Origin: Norana najaformis
Taxonomy: Eukaryota; Annelida; Clitellata; Crassiclitellata; Hormogastridae
Assembly (NCBI GenBank): GCA_964023275.1
Contig: OZ029914.1
Span: forward strand, 36,754,424-36,818,423
Reading direction: 5' to 3'
Length of the DNA stretch: 64,000 nucleotides
Under the pieces are notes generated by a model that saw only the letters and a list, made by a program, of their open reading frames with translations, was not told the origin of the DNA and searched no databases. The position numbers were made by a program, and so were the translations under genes. Below, in pieces: positions 59,887 through 64,000 of the stretch; position 1 is the first letter of the stretch, and each line of letters starts with the position of its first letter.

Positions 59887-60129
59887 ATGGAAAGGCTACT
59901 GGACGAAGTTGGCAAAGCCAACATCCAATGCAATGCTGGAAAACCTATTCTGGCTATGCTAGTCAAGCTAGTATTGAGCCTGACAAATGATGAATCAAAT
60001 GGGAGTCCTAAATTGCTAAAATTTGGTCCGTATATGTCTATTTTAAATGCGGTTGTTGAAAACATTGGTGATAAAGAGACTTTATTTGTATATCATGGTG
60101 CCACAGCTGAGTTAAAGTCGTTGCCATAA
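59887..60129 (+). CDS. Small conserved ORF of unknown function (80 residues), copy B
   Basis: Counterpart of 8067-8303 with a changed N-terminus (MERLLDEVGKAN) and the same middle and end (LFVYHGATAELKSLP). The frame survives several substitutions and a small indel near the start that keeps the reading frame. No domain recognised. Confidence 0.35.
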   Translation: MERLLDEVGKANIQCNAGKPILAMLVKLVLSLTNDESNGSPKLLKFGPYMSILNAVVENIGDKETLFVYHGATAELKSLP

Positions 60130-60549
60130 TCCTTAATTTTTGACGCGTAATTTGAAACAAATGTGTTAATTCGAGTAGGAAAGTGAGTCGAGAGAAAGAA
60201 GAAATGTCGGAAGAAGCCTATGGATACCGAATGACGTACTAACAAGCAGTGCATTGCAGAAGGACATACTGGGCATCGCTATCGATTTTGTTTTGACTGA
60301 GCGCTTGTGAATAAGCTGACCGACGTATGATGATCCATGAGCCATGACGTGGCTTTCGTTGGGCGCTTTAGAAAACTCGGGATTATAATTACGATTACGA
60401 AAGTGCTTTTTCCATCTGTGCCCGATTGATATTACATGTTGCGTGCTCACAAGTCAGTCCGCCACGTACCTGATGCACGCATCATGTGCCCCAGGGTTGA
60501 CTATGGCAATGCCATTTATGCAAGCGTAAATCATCTTCGTCTGCATCAG

Positions 60550-61680
60550 TTACAATATGTTTGATATTCCGCAGCTCGGTTGAGCGGCGGTTTTGCTGTG
60601 CACATAAGTTTTTGATGTATTGTACCTTTTATTGATGAAATGAATTTTCAAACAGGCGAACTGAAACGCCAGTTTTTTTTCACAGGCTACACATAGTCTA
60701 TGATAAAATAGTCTAGGCAGAATTATCGAGACCAGTTTATACATGGAGAAATATTACAAGTTCTTTCCTAGGGTAGAAAGAGGCAGAGGGGCAGACAGTT
60801 GGACTCAAAAGACAGAACACTTAACAGCTTATGCTTATCCAGCTTTCAAATGCATAAAATAAACGCCTGTCAGATAACATCTTCATATTGGATCAGTTAA
60901 AATAGAACATAATAAGAGAATAACGTTGGGCCTTTCATTCTTGTATTAATGTTTATCATACACTGCTCTTCGGCCTTTTTTTAAAGTGCAACAAGATAAA
61001 ATTGTCCACAACTTTTTTAGACGGTTTACGCATCATACGTCCGTCAGCCATAACGTTCGCAGAGTCAAAGCTTGTTTGACGATGCCAAGGATGTCCTTCT
61101 GCAATGCACTGCTTGTTAGTACATCTATCGGTATCCATAGCCTCGATCTTCATTGAAAAATCTTTAAGGCTGACGTTGCATCTAAAGTGATAGAATAAAC
61201 CAAATTGCAAACAGTCTCATTCTAATTTGACACCTGTAGACCTACATGTAATTTCTAAATAATCAAGACTGTGCTTTCAGAGGTCCATAAGGGATTTGGT
61301 GCAAATAAGAAAGACGCGCGAGAAAAGGGTACCAAATTCTTTAAAAAATAAATAATGACATTAAGAAAAGAAATTATGTTAGTAAGCGAAACTATGCAAA
61401 GATAGCTAGAAGAGTCACCAATTTGTCTCAAAACTAAGACTCTACCTGAATTCTTTTCCTCTGGGGTCGTGAAGTTTATGAAAAAAGTAAACTGGAGCGT
61501 ATGTATATGTTTCTGAGGATGCCATGAGTTAAATCTTCATAAAAACTATTTTAGTAGTTTATTTATATGACTGGGTCGATGCACACGACTTCAAATTAGG
61601 CGACCAAGGAGATTTGATAAAATTTAGTTATCGTTGCGGGTATCGTAGTAAATATTAAATGTAAAATGGTCACATATTGA
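60550..61680. other. Intergenic DNA 3' of the right-hand receptor gene
   Basis: No complete gene. The minus-strand frame 60956-61210 includes TNKQCIAEGHPWHRQTSF, related to 15620-15720 and to a plus-strand copy at 60249-60285; it has no recognised domain. Confidence 0.35.
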
Positions 61681-61686
61681 AATTTA

Positions 61687-62514
61687 CGGTGACCCGACAA
61701 AATAGCCCCGACAAAATAGCCCCGACAAAATAGCCCCGACAAAATAGCCCCGGCACAAAATAGCCCAAGACAAAATAGCCCCGACAAAATAGCCCCGCTG
61801 TTACTCGTGTGGCGCGGCGCTAATACGCGAAACACGCGGGCAACATCAAGGGTAAAGTGATATGAGTCCTTTTCATCGGTTCATCGGTTCGCACCCTGTA
61901 TAGTAGACCAGTGAAGAAACAACTAAAACACACATATACAAAAGGGGCGCTAATACGCGAAACACGCGGGCAACATCAAGGGTTAGGGTTAAGCATGGCA
62001 TCGGGCATTCCAGCAGACTATAGATTGCCATCATCCATCGGTGTACAAACTGGTCGACCAATTGCGAAAAGAACAAGATAGTGTAGAGATCGATCTCGCA
62101 CGTTATCGTACAGGAGTCCGACAACCTGAAGCTTCGAAGTCGAAGTACGTGCAGCTAAACCGAAGACTGCAAACTCTCATTCCCACTTATGGCGCAGTTG
62201 ACATTCTCGAATACCTTCGCGGAATTGCTCACAATCTTAGTATTTAGATTAATGTATACTATACCCAAATTTTACTGACTGTTCATTATACTTAAATCTA
62301 GAGATTACAAAAGACTACCTTTAAAGTTTTCTGTGCTGTAGGTATTAACGTTTTCGTTGTAATGACAACATGAATAATATTAAAAGTTTCACTTGTTTTG
62401 TCTACGGGGCTATTTTGACGGGGCTGTTTTGTCTATGGGGCTATTATGTCGGGGCTATTATGTCGGGGCTATTATGTCGGGGCTATTTTGTCGGGGCGAT
62501 TTTGTCGGTGCGCC
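61687..62514 (+). mobile_element. Non-autonomous MULE (Mutator-like) DNA transposon with tandem-repeat termini
   Basis: 828 bp flanked by the 8-bp direct repeat GAAATTTA (61679-61686 and 62515-62522). The termini are inverted (CGGTGACCCGACAAAATAGC left; GGCGCACCGACAAAATCGCC when the right end is complemented) and each is built of 6-8 tandem copies of a 14-bp unit (GACAAAATAGCCCC). Inside, 62033-62247 encodes HHPSVYKLVDQLRKEQDSVE, KYVQLNRRLQTLIP and DILEYLRGIAHNLSI, the conserved C-terminus of animal MULE transposases. The catalytic part is missing. A 37-bp sequence GGCGCTAATACGCGAAACAC... is repeated at 61817 and 61946. The paralogous site near 16595 is empty. Confidence 0.82.
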
Positions 62515-62957
62515 GAAATTTACATATGAACATAAAGTTTAGTCACAGCAAGGAATATGAATAGCAAAGAACAGATTTTGACCAATTTTATACCTACTCG
62601 GCTTCGGAGCGCAATTCTCGGAAATCTACTTTACCGACTTTGATATCCATTTCCCATGAATGGTCAAAAATGATCAGGGAAATAAAGATCCACAAATTGT
62701 GTCCGATAATATGCGCATTTATCACTTTCAAACAATGCACAGCTGTACTATTTTAATGATTACTAGAGATGACAAATTCCATGTTCAATGATTGAAAAAA
62801 TTGAAAACTAATCATAGGCGACCACTACAGCTATGGCTACAAACTGTAAATGGATTCCTGAATTCCCTAGAAAAACTAACTAGCAGCATTACCGACAACA
62901 CTGTTTTTGTGATTTTTAAAGGAGAAATTAATTGATTTCCAGCGAACGAAGAACACT

Positions 62958-63392
62958 TCAAATATAAGAACTCATCATCTTAAGCAAAATAGTTATGTTC
63001 AACTCAAGAGTGAGGCCTACCTTTGCACCAGAACGACCGTTGTAAAAATGGTCATCATATTCATTATTCGTGCTTCTTGCGTTATAGCTGCCCTCATTCC
63101 AGTTGTCGCTTCTTACTCCTCTTATATAGCTATTGGTATTTTCAGTTGGATTACAATAGTGGCCTCGATCATATGTTTCATGGTTGTCGTCATTATTATC
63201 AACTTGAGGATTTTGGTGAGGTGGCTTTTTCGAATTCCGCATTCTTTTGATGATGACGGAAGCCAGAATAATGACGATGAAAAAAACCAGCGAGGAACCC
63301 ACAGTCGCAACGATTATGGTGATGAGTTTTGTGACACTGTTGTCGGTATACTTCAGACAGGAACACGTGTAACTCCAGTAACCTACGTTCAC
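62958..63392 (-). CDS. Last exon of a second SRCR/IPT-type receptor gene (rest beyond the window)
   Basis: 144 residues after a TACAG acceptor, phase 0: VNVGYWSYTCSCLKYTD (end of an IPT domain), one hydrophobic helix almost identical to that at 17233-17892, KRMRN, then a shorter tail ending at TGA/TAA-type stop. Against the left-hand paralogue the tail lacks about 75 residues between NSKKPP and DNNDDN; the C-terminal part (YIRGVRSDNWNEGSY) is conserved. Upstream exons should lie to the right of 64000, so the ectodomain is unknown. Confidence 0.8.
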   Translation of the reverse strand: MNVGYWSYTCSCLKYTDNSVTKLITIIVATVGSSLVFFIVIILASVIIKRMRNSKKPPHQNPQVDNNDDNHETYDRGHYCNPTENTNSYIRGVRSDNWNEGSYNARSTNNEYDDHFYNGRSGAKVGLTLELNITILLKMMSSYI

Positions 63393-63559
63393 CTGTACAT
63401 TTTATTATAAAAAAAATGTGTAAATATATATCGAAAAAAACGGATAAATAAATGCACACATGTATATATGTTAATATACATATATGAACACCAAAATCCA
63501 GTTACGAAAGATGTCTTTTTTGCTATGGGAAATGTTCTGTTGTTCTGTTCTCTCTGTTC

Positions 63560-64000
63560 TCAGCCTTCCTCGTTCCGAGATTCGGCCGCATCATGCACAA
63601 TGTTCCTCCAGTGTCCTCTGTCCTCCACCAGCCTGAGCATCTCCTCCATTGTTAGCCCAGTCCATGCCCTGATGTTGCCCAACCAGTTTATTCTCGGTCT
63701 TCCTCTTTTCCGTCCTCCCGGTATTGTGCCCTGTATTATCTCCTTCTCGATGCATGTTCCCTCCTTCCTCATGATGTGGCCAAAATAGATCAATTTCCTT
63801 TTCCTTACTGTCTTCAAAAGATTCCTCTCTACTCCAGCCGCTTCCAGTACCCATTCATTTGACCGCTTTTCCATCCACGATATTTGCATGATCATTCTTA
63901 GACATTTCATCTCGAATGCTTCTATCCTCCTCTCTTCCTCCTTCCTCAAAGTCCAACTCTCACATCCGTATAGTGCCACCGGCCATACTAATGTCATCAA
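63560..64000 (-). mobile_element. Non-LTR retrotransposon 3' end (RT C-terminal region), continuing past the window
   Basis: Open from the window edge to a stop at 63560: ALYGCESWTLRKEEERRIEA, CLRMIMQISWMEKRSNEWVL, RKRKLIYFGHIMRKEG, GRRKRGRPRINWLGNIRAWTG-type sequence and a closing DRGHWRNIVHDAAE. This is the widespread region after the LINE reverse transcriptase. No stop or frameshift in the visible 146 codons, so this copy is fairly young. It is in the intron upstream of the exon 62958-63392, opposite no other gene, and absent near 18030 in the paralogous region. Confidence 0.85.

Larger units (their letters stand above)
51941..60222. repeat. Segmental duplication, copy B (partner 1-8393)
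   Basis: Contains Ig gene B, its 5' flank, old repeats and the small ORF 59887-60129 in the same order as copy A. It lacks the LINE of copy A and has about 1.1 kb (54960-56045) that copy A lacks, including an extra minisatellite block. Homology ends near 60222, where copy A continues into the Mab-21-like remnants. Confidence 0.92.
60430..63520. repeat. Segmental duplication, second block copy B (partner 14400-18000)
   Basis: Runs from the LINE tail to just past the transmembrane exon. More diverged than the 8.3-kb block. Interrupted here by the MULE derivative. Confidence 0.85.

Noticed and set aside
61596-61835. Minus-strand frame with repeated GAILSGLFCRGYFV, resembling a membrane protein, and 62370-62564 on the plus strand
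   Set aside because: Both are translations of the 14-bp tandem repeat in the MULE termini.
1-64000. tRNA, rRNA, CRISPR arrays or bacterial operon features
   Set aside because: Looked for and not seen. No tRNA-like B box with matching A box, no regular short repeat-spacer array, and the gene structure is clearly eukaryotic.

Overview
The window is intron-rich, AT-rich animal DNA. The genes have canonical GT-AG introns, and the modules are metazoan (SRCR, immunoglobulin, plexin-type IPT/TIG, Mab-21). Non-LTR retrotransposon, hAT, MULE, Polinton-like and Ty3/gypsy debris lies between them. The palindromic word AGGCCT recurs (near 7260, 7850, 9382, 12136, 17964), which I associate with echinoderm and hemichordate genomes. 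That is a weak hint; a marine invertebrate deuterostome is my best guess, not a firm call.

All clear host genes lie on the minus strand, in a tandem cluster alternating between two gene types. Read right to left in transcription order: the 3' end of a transmembrane receptor gene (last exon 62958-63392, the rest beyond the window); secreted two-Ig gene B (58833 to 52227); a large receptor gene (45702 to 17233); and secreted two-Ig gene A (7025 to 276). A segmental duplication underlies this. Positions 1-8393 match 51941-60222, and 14400-18000 match 60430-63520.

The large receptor gene is the main find. Its splice sites and phases close exactly into one reading frame of about 1,539 codons: signal peptide, Pro/Thr-rich exon, five SRCR domains (two exons each), a stalk of 19 intact-looking Thr/Ser-rich mini-exons (mostly exactly 60 bp, all phase 1-1), three plexin-like IPT domains, and a final exon with a transmembrane helix and a roughly 170-residue tail. 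I know of no named family with this domain order. Its signal exon and 5' flank are homologous to those of the two-Ig genes, so one 5' module serves two unrelated ectodomains. A diversifying surface-recognition or immune locus is a reasonable inference, not a demonstrated function.

Between receptor and Ig gene A lie two tandem, broken Mab-21/cGAS-like genes (8520-12243). Between the mini-exon stalk and the SRCR array lie Polinton-like and hAT remnants plus a truncated sixth SRCR exon. The stretch 46.5-51.8 kb is mostly transposon debris with a third, broken Ig-exon fragment. Two insertions, a LINE at 3976-5178 and a MULE derivative at 61687-62514, have target-site duplications and an empty site in the paralogous copy.
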